This document shows positions 1 to 6,923 of a DNA stretch of 10,890 nucleotides, piece after piece. The translations under genes were made by a program, and so were the position numbers. The stretch is from Fibrobacteraceae bacterium (lineage in GTDB: Bacteria; Fibrobacterota; Fibrobacteria; Fibrobacterales; Fibrobacteraceae), in NCBI GenBank assembly GCA_021443045.1, contig JABUUT010000009.1:68884-79773 (forward strand). The letters are read 5' to 3'. The notes below the pieces were generated by a model. That model was not told the origin of the DNA and did no database searches. It was given only the letters and a program-made list of their open reading frames with translations. Within the stretch, counting starts at the first letter, position 1, and each line of letters starts with the position of its first letter.

Positions 1-28
1 CATTAATAATTGATACCACATTCACTGG

Positions 29-56
29 ATCCTTCACGGCGTGTGCCGTTCAGGAT
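29..56. repeat. Palindromic intergenic element (REP-like)
   Basis: This is an imperfect 28-nt palindrome with outer arms ATCCT (29-33) and AGGAT (52-56), inner arms ACGGC (36-40) and GCCGT (45-49), and loop GTGT (41-44). The two TC dinucleotides between the arms would face each other in the plus-strand transcript, and on the minus strand they become GA/GA, which can form tandem sheared pairs. The element lies about 40 nt downstream of the slyD stop codon. No T-tract follows, so a repeated intergenic element is more likely than a rho-independent terminator. Only one copy is visible here, so its repeat status is inferred from its resemblance to dispersed 'GGATCC..CAGGATGAC' elements in other genomes. 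Confidence 0.45.
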
Positions 57-94
57 GACAAGGCCTTAATCATTAAACATTTTTAGAGGTGCCC

Positions 95-703
95 TTAACT
101 ATGGTGCTCATCGTGGTGAGGGCAACCGCAGCCACCCTTGCCGTCACAGTTTTCTTTATTGCCTCCGCAACATTCTCCGTCTTCATGGCCCTCACCTTTG
201 CATTTGCACTGGTGTTCTTCGCCACTGTCTTTGCAGCAGCAGTGGTGCTGCTGGTATGGCTTTAGGTCATCTTCCGAAGCTTCTCGAACCGAAACCACTT
301 CTATGGCAAAGTTTAAATTCTGGCCAGCCAGTTCATGGTTGGCATCAATAATGGCGGTAGATCCTTTTACTTCCTTAATGCGAATGGGCATGGGGCCCAT
401 TGGCGTTTGGGCATAGAAAGACATGCCTGCAACCACCTTGTCGACTCCTTGGAATACATCTAAGGGAACTTCTTGAGTCATCTCTGGATTGTATTCGCCG
501 TAGCCTTCAGAGGGAATTACCTTAACATCGAACTTGTCGCCTTCCTCGTGGCCCAGCATGGCGTTTTCAAGCCCGATTACAATCATGTGTACGCCTTGGA
601 TATATTCCAGTGGTTCCCGACCTTCGGAAGAATCAATGACTTGTCCTTCGTCATTTGTGAGGGTGTAATGCATTTTGACTACAGTATTTTCTACAATTTT
701 CAT
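95..703 (-). CDS. slyD: FKBP-type peptidyl-prolyl cis-trans isomerase SlyD
   Basis: SlyD is a cytoplasmic FKBP-fold prolyl isomerase and chaperone. Its metal-binding tail supplies nickel to hydrogenase maturation in E. coli. The 202-residue product follows E. coli SlyD closely: an N-terminal FKBP strand with VVKMHYTL near residue 8, GLENAMLGHEEGDKFDVKV near 43-61, the VPLDVFQGVD start of the insert-in-flap chaperone domain near 80, and the NHELAGQNLNF return near 123-133. The last 50 or so residues hold about 10 Cys and 8 His in short clusters (HHCCC, CKC, ECC, GCGC, HH), the usual SlyD metal tail. I chose the ATG at 703 because it begins the family's MKI(V) N-terminus; an in-frame TTG at 751 would add 16 unrelated residues. 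No strong ribosome-binding site is visible. The gene stands alone and is divergent from the kinase gene. Family assignment is firm; nickel rather than zinc as ligand is inference. Confidence 0.95.
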   Translation of the reverse strand: MKIVENTVVKMHYTLTNDEGQVIDSSEGREPLEYIQGVHMIVIGLENAMLGHEEGDKFDVKVIPSEGYGEYNPEMTQEVPLDVFQGVDKVVAGMSFYAQTPMGPMPIRIKEVKGSTAIIDANHELAGQNLNFAIEVVSVREASEDDLKPYQQHHCCCKDSGEEHQCKCKGEGHEDGECCGGNKENCDGKGGCGCPHHDEHHS

Positions 704-819
704 GGTAAAATCCGATTTTGGTGTGACAAATTTTTTTTCAAGACACCTCAAATATAGAAAATTGGTCTTTTTTTTATTAAAATATGTTTTTTGGTCGCCC
801 TATTATTTATATTCGGTTT
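704..819. promoter_or_regulatory. Divergent intergenic region between slyD and the kinase gene
   Basis: This AT-rich stretch separates two divergent genes and should hold both promoters. On the minus strand a TATATT hexamer (756-751) is a plausible -10 box for slyD, but only a poor -35 (TAATAA, 779-774) sits 17 nt upstream of it. A run of nine T residues (768-775 region) and several short AT runs make plus-strand boxes impossible to choose with confidence. No operator-like inverted repeat was seen. Confidence 0.3.
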
Positions 820-1848
820 ATGAACAATGAAGAATTGATTATATCCGAAAAAATTAATGGTTTTTTAGCGACCCATGGTTATGTAGAAAAACTTGAAATT
901 TCTTCCATTGCTGGTGCTGGCTCTGGCCGGCGTTATTACAGAGTTAAATCTGGAAGCAAGGTTTCTGTTTTACAGGTAAATCCCGAATTGGGCGATGAAA
1001 AGAAAAAGGAAGATTTTGACCGATTTGTTGATTATTCCAAAACATTTCGGGAAATAGGCATTGCGGTTCCTCGCGTGTACGTTGTAGATGAAAAGGCGGG
1101 TCAAATACTTCAAGAAGATTTTGGGGACCGCACCCTTTTGGACTACGTTTCTCCCATTGACCCTCAGTCTGGAAATGTCCGCATTCTTTATCAGGAAGTT
1201 ATTGACAGTCTGGTGTCCATGCAGAGCCGTTCTACCAGTTTGTTTCTTTCTCGCGCCGACATTGGGGCTCGCAAGTTTGACTATGCTTCCCTCAAGTGGG
1301 AGACAGATTACTTTACCGAAAACTATTTGGGCCGACATGTTGGAATTACTGAGTTGCCTCCCAGTGTCCGCCACCTTTTTGCAACTTTGGCCTGCATTGT
1401 AGATTCTCACCCCAAGGTTTTGATGCATCGGGATTTGCAGTCCCAGAACATTATGGTTCGACCCAATTCCGAAGTGGGCTTTGTTGATTTTCAGGGAGCC
1501 CGCCGCGGTTCCATGTATTATGATTTAGCATCTCTGCTTTGGGACCCTTATGTTTGCCTTCCATTAGATTTGGTTAAAGATTTCTTTGATTATTGGTATA
1601 AAATAAGTGGCATTAAGGATTACACCAAAGAAGAAGCTTGGGAATCTTTTATTCAGGCAAGCCTCCAGCGTGTAATGCAGGCTTTAGGAGCCTATTGTTT
1701 TTTAAGCAAAGTGAAAAAAATTGAAAAGTTTGAAAAGTATATTGAACCAGGTAAAGAACGCCTACGCCTAATTCTGGCAGAATTTAGAAAGACTGCCAAG
1801 GTGGCAACAGAAGAGGTGTTCCAATTTATGGAAAAGGCTTTGGCTTAA
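820..1848 (+). CDS. AmgK-like phosphotransferase (aminoglycoside phosphotransferase fold)
   Basis: This 342-residue kinase belongs to the APH/choline-kinase-like superfamily and most resembles the COG3178/AmgK group, which phosphorylates MurNAc or GlcNAc at C1 during cell-wall recycling. Visible motifs are the glycine-rich turn AGAGSGRRYYRV (about 32-43), a QEDFGDRTLLDYV segment (about 98-110), the catalytic loop HRDLQSQN (about 205-212; Asp base and Asn metal ligand) and the metal-binding DFQGAR (about 224-229), followed by YDLASLLWDPY. I chose the ATG at 820 because the 12 residues added by the ATG at 784 do not match the family start. Its 3' neighbour, 16 nt on, is a PTS EIIA-like gene, so the two are probably cotranscribed. 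The MurU-type nucleotidyltransferase expected for a full AmgK pathway is not in the window. Fold is secure; substrate is inference. It is unlikely to be an antibiotic-resistance enzyme. Confidence 0.8.
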   Translation: MNNEELIISEKINGFLATHGYVEKLEISSIAGAGSGRRYYRVKSGSKVSVLQVNPELGDEKKKEDFDRFVDYSKTFREIGIAVPRVYVVDEKAGQILQEDFGDRTLLDYVSPIDPQSGNVRILYQEVIDSLVSMQSRSTSLFLSRADIGARKFDYASLKWETDYFTENYLGRHVGITELPPSVRHLFATLACIVDSHPKVLMHRDLQSQNIMVRPNSEVGFVDFQGARRGSMYYDLASLLWDPYVCLPLDLVKDFFDYWYKISGIKDYTKEEAWESFIQASLQRVMQALGAYCFLSKVKKIEKFEKYIEPGKERLRLILAEFRKTAKVATEEVFQFMEKALA

Positions 1849-1864
1849 ATTTTTTGAGGGTTGC

Positions 1865-2293
1865 ATGATTCTTTTGCCTATTTACGCAAAGGTGTACAGC
1901 GAACCCACTGCCTTTAATGTGGCTTTAGGGTATTCCTACGATGCTCTGGTTCATGGGCCCTGTTCCTTTGATGCTGCTTTAACATGGAAAAATTTAATGG
2001 AGCGGGTTGGGCAAGGAATATACATGGGCGAGGGACTGCTTTTGCCCCACACCCGTGTGCCTGGGCTTATTCAACCTTTGATGGCATTTGTGGTCTGTCC
2101 GCAGGGCTTTACTGGTATTGAAATTCGTGGGGGAGGTGTTGCCCAGTTTATGTGTACTCTTCTTTCCCCTGCGGAATCTGCCATGGCCCACACTCAGGTT
2201 ATTGCGGATATGGCCAAAAAGTTGCTAGACTCCCAATGGAAATCTGTTGCTTTGTCTGCAAAAAATGAAGAAGATTTAAGAGCTCTTTTTTAG
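1865..2293 (+). CDS. PTS EIIA type-2 (fructose/mannitol/PtsN-like) domain protein
   Basis: The 142-residue protein is a single EIIA-2 domain of the PTS fructose/nitrogen type, which receives a phosphoryl group from HPr on a histidine. The segment LMERVGQGIYMGEGLLLPHTRVPGL (about 44-68) matches the family's 'ERE..gTgig.giaiPH.r' block, with His62 as the candidate phosphorylation site. A second conserved histidine lies at about 109 in SAMAHTQVIADMAKKLL. The first 40 residues are divergent. No EIIB, EIIC or HPr partner is visible, so a regulatory (PtsN-like) role is more likely than sugar transport. The ATG at 1865 has a good ribosome-binding site, GAGGG at 1856-1860. Its place 16 nt after the kinase gene suggests one transcript, ending at the hairpin just downstream. 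Domain call is fairly sure; role is inferred. Confidence 0.75.
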   Translation: MILLPIYAKVYSEPTAFNVALGYSYDALVHGPCSFDAALTWKNLMERVGQGIYMGEGLLLPHTRVPGLIQPLMAFVVCPQGFTGIEIRGGGVAQFMCTLLSPAESAMAHTQVIADMAKKLLDSQWKSVALSAKNEEDLRALF

Positions 2294-2297
2294 AGTT

Positions 2298-2322
2298 CCT
2301 CTAAAAATTGAATTTTTAGGGG
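2298..2322. terminator. Bidirectional terminator-like hairpin between convergent genes
   Basis: CTAAAAATT (2301-2309) and AATTTTTAG (2311-2319) are perfect inverted arms around a single G, extended by CCT/GGG pairs (with one G-U) at the base. In RNA the inner pairs would open to a normal-sized loop. The hairpin lies in the 36 nt between the stop codons of the convergent EIIA-like gene and the Wzi-like gene. T-rich DNA lies within the 3' arm itself, so it may serve both strands, though a clean downstream T-tract is lacking. Confidence 0.5.
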
Positions 2323-2329
2323 GCTCGAA

Positions 2330-3775
2330 CTACCACTGTAAAGATCCGGTAGCGGATGCCCTGTATCCCTGGTAGTCTCCCCAAAATCGGGTGTATCCAG
2401 CTCGCAGGCTTATCCAGCTCCAAGGAGTAATGCCAAGAATGCCTCCTAATTCTGTGTAGCGCAAAGTGGTTTCGCTGTTCAGGAATTTTTTGTCGGTAGG
2501 GCTTTCGGGAGTGTGGATATCGGAAATGTGGTTGCTGAATGCTGTGTCTTTGGCAACGGCGCCTGCGATTAACGTGGTTTGGATAACGCCGATTTGTGTA
2601 GAGAGCTCTGTATGAAATTCTTGGCTGCCGGGGCCTAAGTCACTGCCCATGCTTTGGGAGTAGCTGGCGTATGTGTAGCCGCCTCCCTTGTGGTGGGTGT
2701 AAACCCAAGGTTCAATGCGGGTGTATTCTGCAAACCAGTCTAGGGTGGCTTCTCCCAATTTAAGATGGTCTCGAGCAATGCCTAAGGTTGTGGCCCACTT
2801 GTTGCCCCACCAGGAATCGTCAAACATGCTTGTAGGCGATTTCATGTCGTCCCACAAAAGTTCAGCATAAAGTTCCCATCCTGGAATAGTTTTAATACTT
2901 AAATCAAAGGAAAGTGAAATGTTGTCTTGATCCCCCATTAGATGTTCTTCAAAAACATAGGGAATAAAGGGTATCATGTAGGCCCATTCAAATTCACGAC
3001 CACAACTGTCGGCATCCAAATTGGGATTGGGCGTGTCTTCGGTGGTGGTTCCATAGAGCGAAGTTTCCGAAAGTCCCAAGCTTATTTGGGCGGGTAGTCT
3101 TAAGTTAAGGTGGTGGGCGTGCATGTATTTTTCATACCCTTTTCGCTCAAAAAGTTTTATGCCATATTGGCTGTATGTGATGGGGCCTAATTCAAACTGG
3201 TATCCAAAATAGGGGGTTGGGGCGGGTGCTAAAATTCGGCTGGAACTGTCTTGCCAAGGGCGGTAGGGGCTGTGCTCTCCCCGAAGAATAACATGATTTC
3301 TGCGAGCAGGCCCCCATTCAATGTAGTCAAAACCACCCAAAAGTTTGACTGCATTTAGGTTGTAGCTGGCTTTGGCGGCAAATAAATCCCAGGTGCGCTT
3401 ATTTTCACTTTGCTTGTTGTAGGGAATACCTTCGTTTGGATTATAAAAGTGGTCTGCTATTTCTCGGTTGGTGTAGTCGGTGCTCACTTTTACACGGGCA
3501 TCAAATATGAATTTATCTGTAAAATGGCCGTCTAAAAAGAGACGGACCGACATGGAATTGTCATAATGGGTGGGGGCGGTTTCTAAGTTGGTAATGGCTA
3601 CGGAATCTACCAATTGTGCTCGAATATTAATTTCATGGTTCTGGGCAGAATCCACAAAAGAAATATGGGTTGCTGAAGGCATTCCATAATATTTATCCAA
3701 TGTGGTTGCCATAGAAAGTACCACAAAGCATGTTAAAGAAAGTAATAATTTTGTGAATAAACTTGTATATATCAT
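2330..3775 (-). CDS. Wzi-like capsule assembly outer-membrane protein
   Basis: The 481-residue product begins with a signal peptide (hydrophobic stretch about 5-21, likely cleavage near LSMA|TT at 23) and ends in Trp, as outer-membrane beta-barrels often do. Alternating strands rich in Tyr, Trp and Thr run through it. Residues 147-175, with FDYIEWGPARRNHVILRG and then SPYRPW, resemble the WGPGRxGxLLLS signature of the Caps_assemb_Wzi family. In E. coli Wzi is a surface lectin-like barrel that anchors group 1 capsule. The ATG at 3775 overlaps the stop of the upstream GT2 gene in an ATGA, with GAGG 8 nt ahead of it, so translation is probably coupled. It is the last gene of the four-gene polysaccharide operon. 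An outer-membrane barrel is nearly certain; the Wzi assignment rests on motif similarity and could be a related family. Confidence 0.72.
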   Translation of the reverse strand: MIYTSLFTKLLLSLTCFVVLSMATTLDKYYGMPSATHISFVDSAQNHEINIRAQLVDSVAITNLETAPTHYDNSMSVRLFLDGHFTDKFIFDARVKVSTDYTNREIADHFYNPNEGIPYNKQSENKRTWDLFAAKASYNLNAVKLLGGFDYIEWGPARRNHVILRGEHSPYRPWQDSSSRILAPAPTPYFGYQFELGPITYSQYGIKLFERKGYEKYMHAHHLNLRLPAQISLGLSETSLYGTTTEDTPNPNLDADSCGREFEWAYMIPFIPYVFEEHLMGDQDNISLSFDLSIKTIPGWELYAELLWDDMKSPTSMFDDSWWGNKWATTLGIARDHLKLGEATLDWFAEYTRIEPWVYTHHKGGGYTYASYSQSMGSDLGPGSQEFHTELSTQIGVIQTTLIAGAVAKDTAFSNHISDIHTPESPTDKKFLNSETTLRYTELGGILGITPWSWISLRAGYTRFWGDYQGYRASATGSLQW

Positions 3776-4740
3776 AGAAGGGCCTCTTTTAGTAAGGCTA
3801 GGTGGTGCTTAAAGTATTGTCTCTTTTCGGCACTGCCTAAATGGGGAAGGGTGGCTACTGCACGAAAACTGCTGCGTAAGATTCTAAAAAATTTTGAGAG
3901 CATTAATCCCCGTATGCCGAAATGTTTTTTAAAGACATACTGTTGAGAAAGGTCGTGTTGCAAGGCTCGGCTAAAACTGCTTTTGGCGGAACCGCCACCC
4001 AAATGGGTGATGGCGCAGCGTTTGCTTAAATAGAATCTTGCTCCGGCAGAGCGCAAACGCAGTGCCAGGTCGGCGTCTTCGTAGTACATGAAAATATTAT
4101 GGTCGAAGCCGCCGACGCGGTTCCATAATTCTGCAGAGAGCATCCAGCATACGGCGCTTGCCCAGTGGACTTGTTCAAACCTTTCCACATTTGTTCTTGC
4201 CGGTATGCCTTCTAGCACGCGGGCAGCCGCCGCTTGGCTTCGAAATGCATTTAGAATAAATTGCGTATAGCCAATACCATCGGGGCCGAGCCCTGCAAAA
4301 TAGTTGTTTTGTTGGCTTCCATCTGCATTTAATATGGTGGGGACCATAACGCAATTGGTTACACCAATTTCAGAATGAGACATTGCAAAGTCAAAATCTT
4401 TACGGAGCTGGATAATGGCGTTGGCTTCAAAACGAGTGTCGTTGTTTAAAAGGCAAATGGTGTCAAATTTAATTCCATCTTCCATTAAACCTTTTATTGC
4501 TGCATTGTTGGCTACACCAAAGCCAAGGTTGCTAGCCTGAGGGTATATATGTACTTGCGGAAATTCCTTGCGGATGTTTTCCTCGGTGCCGTCGCTACTG
4601 CCGTTGTCGACTACTGCAATAACAAAATTTTCGCTGCCTTTACATTCTGTTAGGGGCGATAAATCTTTAAGGCAATTCTCTGTGAGTTGCCAACCGTTGT
4701 AGGTTACTAGGATGATGGCCGTATTTTTGGAGTGCATCAT
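3772..4740 (-). CDS. GT2 glycosyltransferase, rhamnosyltransferase (WbbL) type
   Basis: This 322-residue cytoplasmic or membrane-associated GT-A enzyme would move a sugar from a nucleotide donor to a lipid-linked or growing polysaccharide. Motifs in order: ILVTYNGWQLTENCL at about 10-24, VVDNGSSDGTEENI at 43-56, NLGFGVANNAAI at 71-82, the metal-binding LLNNDTRF at 97-104, the acceptor-side GGFDHNIFMYYEDADLALRLRSAG in two adjoining parts (210-220 and 221-233), and ITHLGGGSA near 244. This set is typical of COG1216 rhamnosyl- and related transferases. The start is ATGATG at 4740, the first ATG having AGG 6 nt upstream. It overlaps the preceding GT2 gene by 4 nt and the following Wzi-like gene by 4 nt. 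Fold and class are secure; donor sugar is unknown. Confidence 0.9.
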   Translation of the reverse strand: MMHSKNTAIILVTYNGWQLTENCLKDLSPLTECKGSENFVIAVVDNGSSDGTEENIRKEFPQVHIYPQASNLGFGVANNAAIKGLMEDGIKFDTICLLNNDTRFEANAIIQLRKDFDFAMSHSEIGVTNCVMVPTILNADGSQQNNYFAGLGPDGIGYTQFILNAFRSQAAAARVLEGIPARTNVERFEQVHWASAVCWMLSAELWNRVGGFDHNIFMYYEDADLALRLRSAGARFYLSKRCAITHLGGGSAKSSFSRALQHDLSQQYVFKKHFGIRGLMLSKFFRILRSSFRAVATLPHLGSAEKRQYFKHHLALLKEALL

Positions 4741-5696
4741 TTTTTTCCTAGAAATTTTTTTGCGGTACTTAGCCCAATGCAGCTAAAGGTCATTTGCATA
4801 AACCGTTTAAAAATGGAAGTTTGCAAAAAAAGCTGATTCTGGTTTTTGATAATCCAGGGCAGATATTTAAATGCAAATGCTCTTGTTTGTTTATGTTTTA
4901 TCCAGTTGAGGTGCTTTTGTGCAAACAGGAGTTCTGCAGACGATAGATTTAGTCGATTATTGTTGGCAATAATGGTCTGTGTCCATGAATAGGCTATTTC
5001 CAAGGTTTTGCTCATGGAAGGAATGGCTGTGCCACCCACTGCATTTTCTCCATGGATTCTGTATTGGGCAACCACATGGGATATGGCTTTTACCCCACCT
5101 TCACCCTTGGGTGTCTTGTTTTTTTGGGCCACCATGGCTATCCAGCGGTCATGAACCGTTACGCCTTTGGGTATAGGAAGGATTTTTTCTAAAAGTTCTC
5201 CCTTAAAAAGGGAAAGCATTCCTGTAACATTGTTAATGCCGGCAATTTGCCTTTGAATATTTGTGTCTGTGCCAATGTGGGCTAGTTTTCGCCATGATCT
5301 TGCTGTAAGGTTACCCTCTCCATCAATAACTTGAGCGTCACCAAAAACGAGGCTCGCATTACCAATGTTTTTTACAAGCAATTCATTTTTTTTAGCGTCC
5401 CAAATGTCGTCTTGGTCGGCTAGAGCCACGTAATCACCAGGCTCAATAAAGGGCTTTGCTAAATCTAGCGCTTTGGAAAAAGCCGCTCTATGCCCAGTGT
5501 TGTTTTCGTTGCAAAAAATTTTAATAGGAAGCTTGTCATGGAATGATTCTAGAATTTTGTAGGTGGAATCTTTAGAAGCGTCATCCAGAGCAATAACTGT
5601 TTTGCATGGGTAGGTTTGGGCAACAAGGGAATTCAGCATCTCTCCAAGATACTTCTCTCCATTGTACGTGCAAAGAACCACATGAACTGAATTCAT
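4737..5696 (-). CDS. GT2 glycosyltransferase with HDRW motif
   Basis: The 319-residue protein is a GT-A family 2 transferase. It has VVLCTYNGEKYLGEML at about 6-21, ALDDASKDST at 36-45, the metal-binding ADQDDIWD at 93-100, VHDRW at 181-185 and a C-terminal YRIHGENAVGG block. This combination marks the group of short O-antigen/capsule transferases often annotated as alpha-L-rhamnosyl- or galactosyltransferases. I chose the ATG at 5696 because the family N-terminus starts there; the alternative TTG at 5711 adds only LYIEV-type residues. GAGG lies 2 nt before the ATG, close for a ribosome-binding site. It follows the GT4 gene by 29 nt and ends in a 4-nt overlap with the next GT2 gene, so it is in the same operon. 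Donor and acceptor cannot be read from the sequence. Confidence 0.9.
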   Translation of the reverse strand: MNSVHVVLCTYNGEKYLGEMLNSLVAQTYPCKTVIALDDASKDSTYKILESFHDKLPIKIFCNENNTGHRAAFSKALDLAKPFIEPGDYVALADQDDIWDAKKNELLVKNIGNASLVFGDAQVIDGEGNLTARSWRKLAHIGTDTNIQRQIAGINNVTGMLSLFKGELLEKILPIPKGVTVHDRWIAMVAQKNKTPKGEGGVKAISHVVAQYRIHGENAVGGTAIPSMSKTLEIAYSWTQTIIANNNRLNLSSAELLFAQKHLNWIKHKQTRAFAFKYLPWIIKNQNQLFLQTSIFKRFMQMTFSCIGLSTAKKFLGKK

Positions 5697-5725
5697 AACC
5701 TCAATATACAAAATGTGAGGACTAA

Positions 5726-6850
5726 TTATAAATCCCTAAATATTTCAAGCACTCGTTGAGAGAACTCTTGGGCTGATTTTCCTTTGAAAAGATTGTTTCT
5801 GGCAGATTCGTATTCCTTTGTATTCCAATTTGCTACTATGGCTTTTGCTTTATCCGCAGCTTCTTTTACATTGCCTGGTTCATAGAGCATCCAGTTTGGG
5901 AGCTGGTAGTCTTTAATGTAGTTTTCGTTTGCGGCAAGAATCGGAATGCCGCATTGTAAGGCTTCAAAAAGGACTATGGGGCCGCTTTCAAATTTAGATG
6001 GAATGAACAGAAGGTCTATATTGTTGCGCAGAAGATTATGCACCTGATCGGCACTCATCCATGGAATAATTTCCACATGATCTTGAACGTTGTGCTGCTT
6101 TACAAGATCCTTGAATTTTTCCGTATCTGGGCCTTGGCCTATGACCTTGAATTGCACGCTTTTTAGAGAAAGTTCCTTGATTAATTCTGGAATAATTTCT
6201 TGGCCTTTTTGCCCAAAGTAAAGCCGTCCGATGGTGGCTATATTGTCTATTTTTTGGGGTGGCCTTGAAGGTGAATTTTCTTTGAAGGTTAATGGGTTTG
6301 GAAGCTGGTAGACGGTGGTGTCTTTGTTAATGAACCTGCGCAGCAATTTTTCTTGATAGGGCGTGTTTACAATCCATTTGCTTATTTGAGGATAAATCTG
6401 TAAGGCCAAAAAATCTCGGAAAACTCCAAATTTGGCTTTAGATTCTTTTTGTGTATAGGCCATGGGGTAGTAGGATATTACGCTTAGACCTAGTGATTTT
6501 GCGGCCCGCACTGCAGGTGTGCATCGCTCTATGTTGCCTGGGCAAATAATCAACTGATTAAATTCTGGTGAACCCGCGTTGTTGGCCTTGAATATTTTTT
6601 TTGCAATTTTTGCTTTTGAGGATAACCCATCGCGGATAATGGGAAGTGGCCCTTGGGAATGGTACGGGAGATGTATTTTTTCAACATCATGGGAAAGTTT
6701 TTCTGTAAAGGTGAAGGAAGCAAAGAAAAAGTGAACCTTATAGAGCCCGCTTTTGCTGAGAATGTTTGCAATGCGGGCGGCGAGTATTTCTTGACCGCCC
6801 CATTCCTGGGCGTCACTATAAAAATAGAGGTGTCTCTTTTCCATAGCCAT
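5726..6850 (-). CDS. GT4 family glycosyltransferase
   Basis: From the ATG at 6850 this is a 374-residue GT-B retaining glycosyltransferase. EWGGQEILAARIANIL at about 16-31 matches the N-terminal GG(a)E loop of GT4 enzymes. The C-terminal half has ATIGRLYFGQKGQEIIPELI at about 205-224, FKVIGQGPDTEKF near 234, and the donor-binding EX7E motif E288-SGPIVLF-E296 followed by ALQCGIPILAANE. The open frame runs back to 7180, but those 110 extra residues are low-complexity, basic, unlike the family, and overlap the divergent GT4 gene, so I reject them. A second ATG two codons on (6844) is equally possible. It is the first gene of the polysaccharide operon; its promoter should lie in the short divergent gap. 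Sugar specificity is unknown. Confidence 0.88.
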   Translation of the reverse strand: MAMEKRHLYFYSDAQEWGGQEILAARIANILSKSGLYKVHFFFASFTFTEKLSHDVEKIHLPYHSQGPLPIIRDGLSSKAKIAKKIFKANNAGSPEFNQLIICPGNIERCTPAVRAAKSLGLSVISYYPMAYTQKESKAKFGVFRDFLALQIYPQISKWIVNTPYQEKLLRRFINKDTTVYQLPNPLTFKENSPSRPPQKIDNIATIGRLYFGQKGQEIIPELIKELSLKSVQFKVIGQGPDTEKFKDLVKQHNVQDHVEIIPWMSADQVHNLLRNNIDLLFIPSKFESGPIVLFEALQCGIPILAANENYIKDYQLPNWMLYEPGNVKEAADKAKAIVANWNTKEYESARNNLFKGKSAQEFSQRVLEIFRDL

Positions 6851-6923
6851 TAATTTACAAAAATGGAGACTATGGTCTGTGGTACATTCATCGCAGCGGG
6901 CTTTAAATTTGTATTTTTTTAAT
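6851..6923. promoter_or_regulatory. Short divergent gap between two GT4 genes
   Basis: Only 73 nt separate the chosen starts of two divergent glycosyltransferase genes, so promoters for both the operon and the plus-strand gene would have to fit here or inside the coding ends. I see no convincing -35/-10 pair on either strand: the plus side has AT-rich TTTAAATTTGTATTTTTTT just before the GTG start, and the minus side has only weak boxes. No ribosome-binding site is obvious for either gene. Confidence 0.25.

Noticed and set aside
138..757. Plus-strand open frames across slyD
   Set aside because: They run antisense to a protein with clear full-length SlyD homology and have no family motifs.
784..819. 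Upstream ATG for the kinase gene
   Set aside because: The 12 added residues (MFFGRPIIYIRF) do not fit the family N-terminus and there is no ribosome-binding site before it.
820..1848. Aminoglycoside-resistance kinase
   Set aside because: The fold is shared, but the sequence blocks fit the AmgK/COG3178 group and the neighbours are housekeeping-type genes, not resistance or mobile genes.
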